Origin: JAGWAJ01 sp026707615 | GTDB lineage: Bacteria > Acidobacteriota > Vicinamibacteria > Vicinamibacterales > UBA8438 | NCBI GenBank assembly: GCA_965207595.1 | Contig: CBDBMW010000013.1 | Coordinates: 682,001 to 746,000, forward strand | Direction: 5' to 3' | Length of the DNA: 64,000 bases | Part shown: positions 1 to 8,261 of the stretch, piece after piece | Numbering within the stretch: position 1 is the first letter of the stretch | How the letters are laid out: each line of letters opens with the position of its first letter | Program-made: the position numbers and the translations under genes | Notes under the pieces: generated by a model | Seen by the model: only the letters and a program-made list of their open reading frames with translations | Database searches by the model: none | Told to the model about the DNA's origin: nothing

Positions 1-252
1 CTCCGCGACCTCGGCGCGCAGATCCGTCGGCGCGGGCCGCGTGAAGGTCGGCTTGCGCAGGCGGATGACGTCGACGCCCGGCTGGCGGGCGCGGAGCAGC
101 GACTCGAGCTCGTCGCAGAAGACGTCGCCGCGCGGTTTGGAGATGTCGACGATGCCGACCGTTCCTGCAAGCGCCGGCGGTCGGGAGGCGAGCTGCCGGC
201 CGATCGGCTGACGTTCGTCGGTCGGATCCAGAATGACGGCGGAATCGTCCAT
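1..252 (-). CDS. UGSC-family (seleno)protein, N-terminal part (runs off the left edge)
   Basis: The reading frame opens with ATG at 252 and stays open for 84 codons to the window edge. The peptide contains ISKPRGDVF, then a DELESLLRARQ helix and RLRKPTFTRPAP. This is the N-terminal signature I associate with the UGSC family, named for a Sec/Cys-Gly-Ser-Cys motif further downstream that lies outside this window. I therefore cannot say whether the key position is Sec or Cys. The gene at 2081-3730 on the same strand looks like its usual genomic partner, although RNase HI and a toxin-antitoxin pair lie between. The family has no firmly established reaction. An alternative is an unrelated conserved hypothetical protein. 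Confidence 0.55.
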   Translation of the reverse strand, partial: MDDSAVILDPTDERQPIGRQLASRPPALAGTVGIVDISKPRGDVFCDELESLLRARQPGVDVIRLRKPTFTRPAPTDLRAEVAE

Positions 253-429
253 GCTGTCTCCCCACGATCGGGTCGGCTCACTGTACCACAGCGGCCGGCG
301 GCGTCGGGGAGGGGCGGCCGGCGGCGAGCCGCCTGCGACATCCCCTCGAAGCGCGCCCGCGCTCGACCGTGCCGGCCGCGGAATTGCCGGCGCCGGCGGA
401 GGCGGTCGCGGCGGGCAGCGCTCGCGTGT

Positions 430-1098
430 CTACAGGGTCTCGCGCTTCCAGGCCGTGGCGAGGCTGTCCGCGTACTCGTTCCAGCGATGTCCGGCGTGGC
501 CGGCAATCCAGCGGAGGCGGCAATCGGGATGGGCCCGGTAGCGCTCCAGCAGCTCCCGCACCAGCTCGAGGTTGCTGATCGGGCCGGTCTTGCGCTTCCA
601 GCCGCGCCGCTCCCACGCCGGTGCCCACTTCGTGATCGTGTTCACGCAGAGCTCGCTGTCGGTGTGGACGTCGACCGCGGCGTCGCCGGGCAGCATCCTG
701 AACGCCTCGATGAGCGCCCGGAGCTCCATCCGGTTGTTGGTCGTGTCCGGGTCGTGGCCGTGGGCCTTCGACACGATCTCGCCCCGCTCGACCCAGACCA
801 CGCCCCAGCCGCCGGGGCCGGGGTTGGGGACCGCGCTGCCGTCCGTGAAGACGCCGGTGACGGGGTCGCCGGGGTACTTCGCCAGCACCTCGTCGAGGGT
901 CAGGTTCTCCTCGGACCGCGTGGCGGCGCGTCGGGCGCGCGGGGCCGAACGAGCGGAGCCGCTCGCCCCTCCCCTCGCGGCACGCTTCCTCGGGGAATGG
1001 AGGCGGCAGTACCGAGGCCGCCAGCCGGGGTAGCGATCGAGCGCCGCCTGGGCGACGTCGAACTCCGCATCGCAGACCTGGCAGCGAAACCGCGGCAC
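430..1098 (-). CDS. rnhA: Ribonuclease HI with N-terminal zinc-finger-like extension
   Basis: This enzyme should cut the RNA strand of RNA:DNA hybrids. The RNase H fold shows its acidic residues in order: TDGSAVPNPGPGGWG, NNRMELRAL, HTDSELCVN and the C-terminal AGHAGHRWNEYADSLA. Ahead of the catalytic domain lies an extension of about 65 residues with CQVCDAEFD and a later YCRLH, which could bind zinc. It is followed by a basic Arg/Ala-rich linker. The frame is open to 1392, but the residues before the finger derive from a dispersed palindromic repeat (1117-1214). I therefore place the start at GTG 1098 (VPRFRCQVC). The total is 222 codons, longer than the usual 150-residue RNase HI because of the finger and linker. 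The start is the least certain point. Confidence 0.85.
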   Translation of the reverse strand: MPRFRCQVCDAEFDVAQAALDRYPGWRPRYCRLHSPRKRAARGGASGSARSAPRARRAATRSEENLTLDEVLAKYPGDPVTGVFTDGSAVPNPGPGGWGVVWVERGEIVSKAHGHDPDTTNNRMELRALIEAFRMLPGDAAVDVHTDSELCVNTITKWAPAWERRGWKRKTGPISNLELVRELLERYRAHPDCRLRWIAGHAGHRWNEYADSLATAWKRETL

Positions 1099-1116
1099 CC
1101 GGTGAGCATACGCCAG

Positions 1117-1214
1117 CGCCGCCAACCCGTCGCAGGCTCCGGGTTCGGCCCCAGCCCCCACGGCCTGCAGCGTGCGCCCGCGGCACCCACTCCGTTGGCG
1201 ATCTGCGGCGCAAG
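1117..1214 (-). repeat. Dispersed palindromic repeat, family A, copy 1
   Basis: Read on the minus strand, this stretch matches two further copies at about 33455-33560 and 35025-35130. They share CTTGCGCCGCAGA, GGTGGGGGCTGGGGCCGA (here starting CGTGG) and GGAGCCTGCGACG blocks in the same order and spacing. It sits directly upstream of the RNase HI start, so it may carry or replace that gene's promoter. It resembles REP/BIME-type intergenic repeats; no transposase is attached. Confidence 0.7.
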
Positions 1215-1315
1215 ACCCCTGGCCGTGACTGCCCCGACGGGCGCGGAGCTCCTGGGAGTCAAGGCTCGAGGCCCGGTGTGATATGTTGAATACAAGCATC
1301 CACGCAGGAGGACGG

Positions 1316-1627
1316 ATGGCCACCTCGATCCGATTGAGTCCCGATCTCGAGCGGCGGCTCGACTCGCTGGCCGCGCAGACCGGTCGCACCAAGGCGTTCT
1401 ACCTGCGCGAGACCATCGAGCGCGGCCTGGACGACGTCAGTGACCACTACCGGAACAGCCCGCGAGCCACCCGCCCGGCGGAAAGAACGAGAGACGATCT
1501 GGCGGATCGACGGCGCGCGTTCCTGGAACGCGCGGCGCGGCTGCGGCAGGAGACGGGGGGCCGCAGGCAGACGCCGGCCGAGGAGCTCGTTCGCGAGGAC
1601 CGCGCTCGCCGTAGCGGCATCACCTGA
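1316..1627 (+). CDS. Ribbon-helix-helix antitoxin (VapB/RelB-like)
   Basis: The protein is 103 residues. Its first 45 residues form a ribbon-helix-helix DNA-binding unit (MATSIRLSPDLERRLDSLA then RTKAFYLRETIERGL). ATG 1316 follows a good ribosome-binding site (AGGAGGAC at 1306-1313). The stop overlaps the next start as TGATG at 1625-1629, so the two genes form a coupled toxin-antitoxin operon. The C-terminal half is Arg/Glu-rich and ends in TPAEELVREDRARR, which would be the toxin-binding segment. It is longer than the roughly 75-residue form common for this RHH type. Such antitoxins usually repress their own operon; no operator was resolved here. Confidence 0.75.
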   Translation: MATSIRLSPDLERRLDSLAAQTGRTKAFYLRETIERGLDDVSDHYRNSPRATRPAERTRDDLADRRRAFLERAARLRQETGGRRQTPAEELVREDRARRSGIT

Positions 1628-2064
1628 TGCGTCTGGTGGTCGATGCCAGCGTGGCCCTCAAGTGGCTCGTGGAGGAGGACGACACTCCCGCGGCCCTCCG
1701 GCTGCTGGAAGAAGGGCACGACCTGCACGCACCGCACCTCATCGCCGCGGAGATCGCGAACGCCCTGTGGCGCAAGGTCCATCGCGGTGAGCTCGAACGG
1801 CGCGACGCGAGCCTCCTGGCCGGAGCCGTCCCCGACATGCCGCTGCGGTGGACGGCGGACGAGGATCTCTGTGCGGGGGCGGTGCGCCTGGCCCTGGAAC
1901 TCGACCGTCCGGCGTACGACTGCTTCTACCTTGCGCTCGCCCACAGGATTCGAGGGACCGTGGTGACGGCCGACGCCCGATTCGTCCGCGCCGCAGCGAC
2001 AACCGCGTACGGCGATGCGCTCGTACTGCTGAGCGACGAGCGCTGGCCGAGAGTCGCCCCGTAA
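1627..2064 (+). CDS. vapC: PIN-domain toxin, VapC-like ribonuclease
   Basis: This is a 145-residue PIN domain, a metal-dependent RNase fold typical of VapC toxins. The four conserved acidic positions are visible: D6 in VVDASVALKW, E43 in IAAEIANAL, D97 in PAYDCFYLALA and D115 in TADARF. The start overlaps the stop of the preceding antitoxin, so translation is probably coupled. VapC enzymes typically cut tRNA or rRNA; the target here is unknown. The pair lies between a UGSC gene and its presumed partner, which suggests it was inserted there. Confidence 0.87.
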   Translation: MRLVVDASVALKWLVEEDDTPAALRLLEEGHDLHAPHLIAAEIANALWRKVHRGELERRDASLLAGAVPDMPLRWTADEDLCAGAVRLALELDRPAYDCFYLALAHRIRGTVVTADARFVRAAATTAYGDALVLLSDERWPRVAP

Positions 2065-2080
2065 CGCCGCACCCCGAGGG

Positions 2081-3730
2081 CTACCGCTCGATGAGGCGCG
2101 TCACCGCCTTGGAGCCCAGGCCGCCGCTGGCCCAGCCGCCGACGGCGGCGGAGAACTTCCCGGCCGTGCCGCCGGCCACCGCGATGAGGATGTTGTCGGC
2201 GCTCGCGAACTTCGGGAACGGGCGGTCGAGCGCCTCGGCGGTCGGACGGCCGTCGGGGCCGAGCCAGTCCTTCGGCAGCGCGCGGACGCCGGTGCCCTTC
2301 TGGCACTCGTCGTCGGGCAGCACGTCGCGCAGCTTGCGCGCCGTCACTTCCTGGATGCGGGCGCGCAGGTCGTCCTTCGTGTACCCGTCGCGCTCGAACG
2401 TGCGCACGTGCTCGGGGGAGACCACCAGCAGCGCCTGGTCCATCCCGTGCAGCTTCACGTGGGCGATCGCCTCGAGGGAGTAGCCCATGCTGGCCCCGAG
2501 CGAGGGCGCGCGGCGCGAGAGCTGGTCGCGGATGGCGCGCGGCGCCTCGGCGGCGAAGACGGTGACCGTGCTCTGGTCGCGGTCGAAGCCGCGCTCGACG
2601 TGCAGCGGTTCCCAGCAGCTCAACTCCTCGTTCTCGGCGATGCAGGCGCCGAGCTTCCCCGGCTGGCCGAGGGTCGACATGTCGACCTCGCCCGGCCGGC
2701 CGCCGCCGACGTTGCGCACCACGAGCTGCAGGGCGCGGCCGATGGTCAGGTTCGCGCGCGTGCCCTGGCCGAAGACGTTGCGCCCGGTGTTGAGGCCGAT
2801 CGCGTGGCGGATGGGGCCGTTGACGATCAGGAGCGGCCCGACGAAATAGGTCGTCGCCAGCACGCCGTGCAGGTTGAAGGCGTCGGTGCAGGCCGCCTCG
2901 ACGGCGGCGATGACCACCGGCAGGTACTCCGGCCTGCAGCCGGCCATGACCGCGTTGACGGCGACCTTCTCCACGGTGGCGGGGGCGAGGTTGGGCGGGA
3001 TCTCGGCGACGATGTCGCCGGCCGGTCGCGACGTGCCGGCCAGCATCCGGGCGACCCGCGCCTCGGTCGGGGGCACCACCGGCAGGCCGTCGGTCAGGCC
3101 CTGCTCGTCGAGGAACTCGAACGGGTCGAGGTCGGCCGGCATCCGCACCCGCCGCGACGCGAGCGCCCCCGCGTCGCGCCGGGCCGCCAGGCGCCGGGCG
3201 ACGTCCGGGTCGTGGACCTTCGAGCCGCAGCCCGGCCGCACGTCGGGCAGCGACTCTCCCTCGCGCTCGATCGCCGGTGCCGCCACCCCGCAGCGCCCGG
3301 CCGCGAGGTTGACCAGGTCTTGCAGATCCGCCCTGGCGAAGCCCTCGAAGCTCGCCAGCACGTTGGCCTCCCCGTCCGCCAGCACGAGCGCGGGAACGGC
3401 GTCGAAGCCGTACTCCTCCGAGACCAGCAGCTCGGCGTCGAGGGCGCGTTCGAACGTCAGCCGGTGCCGCTCGCTGAAGGCGGCGGTCAGCGCCGTATCG
3501 TCCTGCGACACGCCCAGGACGCGCAGTCCCGACCCGGACAGGGCCTGGTGCACCCGTTCGACGAGCGGCGCCGTCAGGTCGCAGGTCGCGCAGTCGTGCT
3601 TGAAGAAGAAAAGAAGAACGGCCGGTGCGGCGGGTCCTTCGGCGTCGGGATCGAGCCCGCACGGGGCGCCGGTGGTGTCGCGCAGCGTGAACGAGGCTGC
3701 CTTCGTGCCGGGCGAGGGAAGCGTGGACAT
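2081..3730 (-). CDS. Thioredoxin-fold protein fused to a UGSC-partner domain
   Basis: The protein is 549 residues from ATG 3730. Residues 1-165 look like a TlpA/peroxiredoxin thioredoxin fold. They begin with a FTLRDTTG segment and carry a CxxC at C47-C50 (HDCATC), then RVLGVSQDD and a PALVLADGEA strand. After a linker, about 360 residues form a separate conserved domain with TDGLPVVPPTEARV, VEKVAVNAVMAGCRPEYLPV, NLHGVLATTYFV and GRALQLVVRNVGG. I know this C-terminal family as a neighbour of UGSC proteins, and a UGSC-type gene starts 1.8 kb away on the same strand. A redox role is inferred from the CxxC and the partner. No signal peptide is apparent, so it is probably cytoplasmic. The reaction is unknown. 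Confidence 0.7.
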   Translation of the reverse strand: MSTLPSPGTKAASFTLRDTTGAPCGLDPDAEGPAAPAVLLFFFKHDCATCDLTAPLVERVHQALSGSGLRVLGVSQDDTALTAAFSERHRLTFERALDAELLVSEEYGFDAVPALVLADGEANVLASFEGFARADLQDLVNLAAGRCGVAAPAIEREGESLPDVRPGCGSKVHDPDVARRLAARRDAGALASRRVRMPADLDPFEFLDEQGLTDGLPVVPPTEARVARMLAGTSRPAGDIVAEIPPNLAPATVEKVAVNAVMAGCRPEYLPVVIAAVEAACTDAFNLHGVLATTYFVGPLLIVNGPIRHAIGLNTGRNVFGQGTRANLTIGRALQLVVRNVGGGRPGEVDMSTLGQPGKLGACIAENEELSCWEPLHVERGFDRDQSTVTVFAAEAPRAIRDQLSRRAPSLGASMGYSLEAIAHVKLHGMDQALLVVSPEHVRTFERDGYTKDDLRARIQEVTARKLRDVLPDDECQKGTGVRALPKDWLGPDGRPTAEALDRPFPKFASADNILIAVAGGTAGKFSAAVGGWASGGLGSKAVTRLIER

Positions 3731-3928
3731 GACGGCGCTGAGTATAGGATAGAGATTGCCGGCTCGACCGGGGCCCGGTCTCCGCCCCGAGGCATCCGGC
3801 GTTCCACGATGGTCTCCGCGCAGCAATTCGAGCGTCGCAGCCGGGCGCCCGGTGCGTCCGCAACCGAGTCCGGCGTCCCCGGCGCCGGACGACGTGCCCC
3901 GATCGTCACCACGCCGGCGACCAGGGCG

Positions 3929-5236
3929 ATGACGCAGGTCATGGGCTCGGCGCTCGCCGGATCGCTGGCGGTGTTGCTGGGCGCCGGGGTCGCCGGCGCG
4001 GCGCAGGCACCGCGCGAGCCGAACGGCGCCGATCTCCTGCGCGTGTTCCTCGACTGCGGCCGGTGCGACGACGAGTACCTGCGCCGCGAGATCCGCTTCG
4101 TGAACTACGTGCGCGACCGACAGGACGCACAGGTCCACGTGCTGGTGACCCGCGAGGGCACCGGCGGCGGGGGCGACGCGTGGACGCTCCACTTCTACGG
4201 CGGCGACGAGTTCGCGGGAATGGACGACGAGCTGGTCTTCTACACCTCGCAGGACGACACGGACGACAGCGAGCGCCGTGCGCTGGCGCAGACCCTGCGC
4301 TTGGGCCTGGTGCGCTATGCCGCGCGGACGCCGCTCGGACGGGAGCTCGCGGTCGCGCCGCGACGCACCAACGCGCTGGGGGTGCGCCAGGTGGCGAACG
4401 CGCAGCCGCAGGACGACCCCTGGAACTTCTGGGTCTTCCGCACCCGGCTCAACATGTTCTTCGACGCGGAGGAACGGGAGTCGACGCGGTCGATCAGCGG
4501 GTCCGTCTCGGCCAACCGCGATACCGACCTGTGGAGGATGCGGGTCGGCTTCTTCACGAACTACCGCGAGGACACGTTCGAGCTCACCGATTCGACGTTC
4601 TCCAACGCGCGGCGCAGCTCGTCGCTCGACGCCCGCTTCGTCAAGAGCGTGGGCGAGCACGTCGGCATCGGCTTCGGCGGGTCGGCCATCAGCTCGAACT
4701 TCCGGAACCAGGCGCTGACGCTGCGCGGCGCGCCCGCCGTCGAGTACAACTTCTTCCCCTACTCGGAGTCGACGCGCCGGCAGTTCACGGTGACCTACAC
4801 GGCCGGCTACAACGCCTTCCGCTACATCGAGCCGACCATCTTCGACGAGCTCGACGAGCGCCGCGCCAACCACGCGGTCCAGTCGTCGTTCGTGGCCAAC
4901 GAGCCGTGGGGCGAGAGCGAGCTGACGATGGAGTTCTCGCAGTTCCTCGACCGCCCCGGCCAGCGGCGGCTGGTGCTCTACGGCGAGATCGACATCCGCC
5001 TGTTCCGCGGGTTCTTCCTCCGCCTCGACGCCGACAGCTCGTTCATCGGCGACCAGATCTACCTTCCCCGACGCGACGCCACCGACGCCGAGATCCTGGT
5101 CCGCCAGCGGCAGCTCGCCACCAGCTACGAGTGGCAGTTCCGGATCGGTTTCACCTACTCGTTCGGGTCCATCTTCAACAACGTCGTGAACTCGCGCTTC
5201 GCGGGCTCGAGCGGCGGCTTCACCCGCGCCTTCTGA
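3929..5236 (+). CDS. Conserved exported protein with predicted outer-membrane barrel
   Basis: The protein is 435 residues. ATG 3929 (or 3941) is followed by a signal peptide ending in AGVAGAAQA. Residues 30-120 contain a conserved block with FLDCGRCDDEYLRREI, FVNYVRDRQDAQVHVLVT and TGGGGDAWTL. The rest alternates aromatic and polar residues in antiparallel beta strands (for example WRMRVGFFTNYRED, FRIGFTYSFGSIFN) and ends in aromatic F, as expected for an outer-membrane barrel. I have met this type as a conserved hypothetical in Acidobacteria and Bacteroidetes but know no function. It is divergent from the gene at 2081-3730, with about 200 bp for both promoters. Confidence 0.65.
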   Translation: MTQVMGSALAGSLAVLLGAGVAGAAQAPREPNGADLLRVFLDCGRCDDEYLRREIRFVNYVRDRQDAQVHVLVTREGTGGGGDAWTLHFYGGDEFAGMDDELVFYTSQDDTDDSERRALAQTLRLGLVRYAARTPLGRELAVAPRRTNALGVRQVANAQPQDDPWNFWVFRTRLNMFFDAEERESTRSISGSVSANRDTDLWRMRVGFFTNYREDTFELTDSTFSNARRSSSLDARFVKSVGEHVGIGFGGSAISSNFRNQALTLRGAPAVEYNFFPYSESTRRQFTVTYTAGYNAFRYIEPTIFDELDERRANHAVQSSFVANEPWGESELTMEFSQFLDRPGQRRLVLYGEIDIRLFRGFFLRLDADSSFIGDQIYLPRRDATDAEILVRQRQLATSYEWQFRIGFTYSFGSIFNNVVNSRFAGSSGGFTRAF

Positions 5237-5536
5237 GCGCAGAGGTCGGCGCCCCGCAGAGGCCGCCCGCCGGTCGAGCCACGCGTGCGGCCGCCCGCGC
5301 CCGGGTCGAGCGCGCACGGGAGCGGTTCCATCCCCAGCGGCGTCGGTGGCCGGCAAGGAACGTACGGCCCATGACATTCAATGCTCACTCGATACCCTGC
5401 ACAGCTCGCCCAGAGGCAAGCTCCAGGCCGCGCAACACCCTGCCAGCGGGGGATATGGCCGGCATGCACAGATATGGCATGGGTCATGCCGTGATCTCGC
5501 CGGTAGCACCGCGAAGGCCGCAGGCGGGAGACAGGC
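5237..5536 (+). other. Intergenic region without a supported gene
   Basis: This 300-bp spacer lies between the barrel protein and the lgt-like gene. I see no convincing reading frame. A purine-rich GGCGGGAGAC just before 5537 acts as the ribosome-binding site of the next gene. Confidence 0.5.
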
Positions 5537-6540
5537 ATGCTCGGACCCTACACGCATCGGATCGACCTGGTCCTCCTCGACGTCGGCGGCGTCCATCTCT
5601 GGTGGTACGGCCTCGGTTTCGCGCTCGGCTTCCTCGAGCTGCACCTCTTCCTCCGGCGGGGCAACGGGCCGCTGCGGCTCTCGCCGCGCGAGGTGTGGAG
5701 CCTGAGCCTCTTCGTCGCCGTCGGGGTGCTCATCGGCGGCCGCGCCCTGGAGATAGCCTTCGACGAACGGCCGTTCTACCGGGAGCACCTGCACCTGGTG
5801 CCCGCGTGGTGGCTCGGCGGCATGGCGACGCACGGCCTGCTGCTCGGCGGCACGCTCGGCGCCGTGCTGTTCGCACGCCGCTATCGGAAGCCCGTCCTGC
5901 TGGTGGCCGACGCGCTCGCGGTGCCGGCCGCTTTCCTCTTGGGCGTGGGGCGGATCGGCAACTTCATCGACGGCCAGATCGTCGGTGCCGTCACCGACGT
6001 CCGGTGGGCGGTGAAGTTCCCCGACGCGGAGGGCTTCCGGCATCCCGTGGTGCTCTACGACGGCGCCAAGAACCTGCTGCTGGCGGCGTACCTCCTCCAC
6101 GTGGGCCGGATGAACCGGACCCCGGCGCGGTGGCGGCGCGGTTCGTCTTCTGGTACGCCTTCCCGCGCTTCTTCCTCGATCTGTTCCGGGACTATCCCAC
6201 CCATCGCCTCGCCCTGGGAACCGGTCAGACGCTGAACATCGTGATGGCCGCGCTCGGGGCGGCGGTCCTGTACCGCTCCCGTCTGCGGCGTATGGGCCGG
6301 CTGACGCGCACGGGCGGATGGGGGGTCGCCGTCCGGGCGGGCCGGGGCCGGCGGCCGGCGGACGCGCCGCTCGCCGCGCAGCGGCTCGCCTTCGCCGGCC
6401 TGCTCGCCCTCTGCCTGACGATTCCCAGCAACTGGACGCAGGATGTGCCGAGGCGGTACGGCGCGCGGCACGCGGGTTTGGAGCACTCGTGGCTATATCC
6501 CAGGATCGACACCGCGCCGCCGTCCGCGCGCCCGCCGTAG
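5537..6540 (+). pseudogene. lgt: Prolipoprotein diacylglyceryl transferase-like gene with a frameshift
   Basis: Lgt is the inner-membrane enzyme that transfers diacylglycerol to the lipobox cysteine of prolipoproteins. The first frame (5537 to about 6120) gives WWYGLGFALGFLE, an ATHGLLLGG motif, VGRIGNFIDGQIVG (the Lgt signature with its conserved Arg) and PVVLYDGAKNLLLA. The sequence then continues in another frame with AARFVFWYAFPRFFLDLFRDY, which is what the family has next. One extra C in the run at 6120-6123 would join the two. The rebuilt protein is about 334 residues, longer than the usual 260-300, with an additional C-terminal membrane segment. The break may be a sequencing error or a real inactivation. 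ATG 5537 has a GGGAGA ribosome-binding site. Confidence 0.75.
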
Positions 6541-6620
6541 CGAGCCGGTGCGCCGCGGGTCGTGCACGAAGGCAGTGCGGCCGGTCCGTCGACCGCCGAG
6601 CGCGCCGTGGAGCGAGACAG

Positions 6621-6986
6621 ATGACACGGATGCAGGTCGTCGCTTCGGCAACGATGGTCGCCCTCCTCGGGGCCTCACCCATCGCGCGCGGTCAACCGCT
6701 GACGCGGGGCACGGTCCGCGAGGCCGAAAGCGGCTAGCCGTTCCCTGTCGTCATGACACCTCCGGGGGCCACGACGCCGTACCGGCTGATGGGGACCGGG
6801 GTGCGAGAGGCGACGTGGTTCAGGGTCGACGTCTACGTGGGGCAGGATCCGATGTCGCGCGACGGCCGGCGAAACATCATCGCCGGGCTCGCGGCTCTGG
6901 TTGCCGCCCTTCTGCGGGCGGCGTGGATGCACGGCCCGGTCGACTCCTTTCTCCACGGGCGTCGCTCACCGCATACACCAGGCTGA
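6621..6986 (+). pseudogene. Remnant of a chalcone-isomerase-like exported protein
   Basis: ATG 6621 begins a signal-peptide-like stretch (VVASATMVALLGASPIARG), then TRGTVREAESG and an in-frame TAG at 6735. The same frame continues with PFPVVMTPPG, RLMGTGVREATWFRVDVYV and then loses similarity. The pattern 'GTGVRxxxxFxVxVYV' is what chalcone-isomerase-like proteins show at the start of their fold. I read this as a truncated remnant with a nonsense codon. The 3' part overlaps the convergent gene on the minus strand. Confidence 0.4.
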
Positions 6987-7473
6987 CGATGCCGGTCTTC
7001 TCGTAGGTCCGCTGCTCGGTCAGAGTCAGCGCGATCCGTGAGGTCGGCTCGGCGATGAGAGGGATGCCGCCGCCCAGGATGACCGGCATCACCGCCACCT
7101 CCACCGTGTCGACGAAGCCGTCCGCCGCCAGGCTGCGGAACAGGTCCCCGCCACCGAAGAGCCAGACGTCCTTGCCCGGCTGCTCGCGAAGCGACCGCAC
7201 GACATCCCGCCAGTTCTCACCGACGATGGTGATCTTCCTGTAGTCCTTCTGCTGCAGGGTTCGCGAGAACACGAAGGTCCGCATACCGGGGGAGGAGCCG
7301 TCCCTTCCGCCGGTGGCCTCGAACGTGCGCCGGCCCATCAGGTAGGTGTCGAATCGCTCCGCCGCCGCCTGGAAGTCGATGTCGGGATCCATGACGATCC
7401 AGTCCGCCTCGCCGCCGGGCCCGGCGATGTACCCGTCCAGACTCATGGCACAGCCGTAGCAGATCTTCCGCAT
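6877..7473 (-). CDS. Dihydrofolate reductase family protein (RibD C-terminal type)
   Basis: This is an NADPH-dependent reductase-fold protein of 198 residues. It starts MRKICYGCAMSLDGYIAGPGG, then shows TYLMGRRTFEA, TFVFSRTL, VWLFGGGDLFRSL and VMPVILGGGIPL. These are the landmarks of the YyaP/RibD C-terminal family. The fold should be complete near VSLVYAV. The last 28 or so residues are Arg/Pro-rich, unlike the family, and overlap the remnant on the opposite strand. The original stop may therefore have been lost in a rearrangement. Its substrate is unknown. Confidence 0.85.
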   Translation of the reverse strand: MRKICYGCAMSLDGYIAGPGGEADWIVMDPDIDFQAAAERFDTYLMGRRTFEATGGRDGSSPGMRTFVFSRTLQQKDYRKITIVGENWRDVVRSLREQPGKDVWLFGGGDLFRSLAADGFVDTVEVAVMPVILGGGIPLIAEPTSRIALTLTEQRTYEKTGIVSLVYAVSDARGERSRPGRASTPPAEGRQPEPRARR

Positions 7474-7490
7474 CGGACCTCCCGGACGTC

Positions 7491-8072
7491 CTACTCGAAG
7501 ACCTCGTCCACCGGAAGCTCGAAGCCCGGAAGTGTGGTCCCGCCGCTCAACACGTCGCCGGCTGCGAACCGGCGCGGCTCGCCGTGCGCAGCGTGGACGC
7601 GCACCACACGTTCGGCGGGATCGACCACCCAGGCCACCCGGACTCCGGCGGCGAAGTACTCCCGGAGCTTGCGTTGCACTTCGTCCCGCCGGTCGGTCGG
7701 GGAGAGGATCTCGACGACGAGCTCCGGTGCGACATCCAGGAACCCGTCTCGTCGGGTCCGAGCCGCATCCCGTTCGTGCGAGAGGAACAGCACGTCGGGC
7801 GCGCGCACGGTGTCCGGGTTCCGGCTCGTGAATACTCCCACCTCGCCCGCCATCACGATTCCCAGTTTCTGCGAACGCGCGAAGCGGCGGAGTGCGGCGG
7901 CCACGTTGACCTCGATCCGTCCGTGGGTCGGGTTGGTCGGCGTCATGCGGATGACACGGCCGCCGACGAGCTCGCACGGATTGAGCCACGGCATCCGCAG
8001 CAGCTCGTCGCCCGTCAGCAGGCCCGGGGGTTCGTCCCCCGCGTACGCACGTTCCATGCCTGGGTAGCGCAT
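7491..8072 (-). CDS. Uma2-family protein (DUF820, PD-(D/E)XK nuclease fold)
   Basis: The protein is 193 residues. It has the Uma2 pattern: LTGDELLRMP, ELVGGRVIRMTPTNPTHG, VNVAAALRRF, then RAPDVLFLS and PELVVEILSPTDRRDEVQRKL, with the acidic/Glu residues of a PD-(D/E)XK core, and GVRVAWVVDP. The fold suggests a nuclease. Many Uma2 members are abundant in free-living bacteria without a defined role. ATG 8072 is used; MERAYAG at 8057 is possible. It lies 17 bp upstream of the reductase gene on the same strand and could share a transcript with it. Confidence 0.85.
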   Translation of the reverse strand: MRYPGMERAYAGDEPPGLLTGDELLRMPWLNPCELVGGRVIRMTPTNPTHGRIEVNVAAALRRFARSQKLGIVMAGEVGVFTSRNPDTVRAPDVLFLSHERDAARTRRDGFLDVAPELVVEILSPTDRRDEVQRKLREYFAAGVRVAWVVDPAERVVRVHAAHGEPRRFAAGDVLSGGTTLPGFELPVDEVFE

Positions 8073-8261
8073 GCCCCGATGCTGCGCGACCTTCCGGTCG
8101 CGTTGGGAGTCTGCGCGTGAAAGAGACTCGTGCGTCGCCGGTTCTGCGGCGCAGACTCCTCGCCCGGAAACCGTCGCCTGCGGATCCGATTCCCGCCTGG
8201 CCTTCCTACAGGATCCGCGCGGTTCCAGGCGCGGATCCTACCAGCCCCGTCCGCGGACGGG

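Noticed and set aside
2081..5377. Very long minus-strand open frame continuing upstream of the thioredoxin-fold gene
   Set aside because: Beyond 3730 it is antisense to the barrel protein, which has a signal peptide and barrel pattern. The upstream part is Arg/Gly/Val-rich shadow sequence typical of high-GC DNA.
8100..8261. Possible extra family B repeat between the Uma2 and M20 genes
   Set aside because: Only a TCTGCGGCGCAGACTCCT block matches; the first hairpin arm is missing, so I did not list it as a copy.
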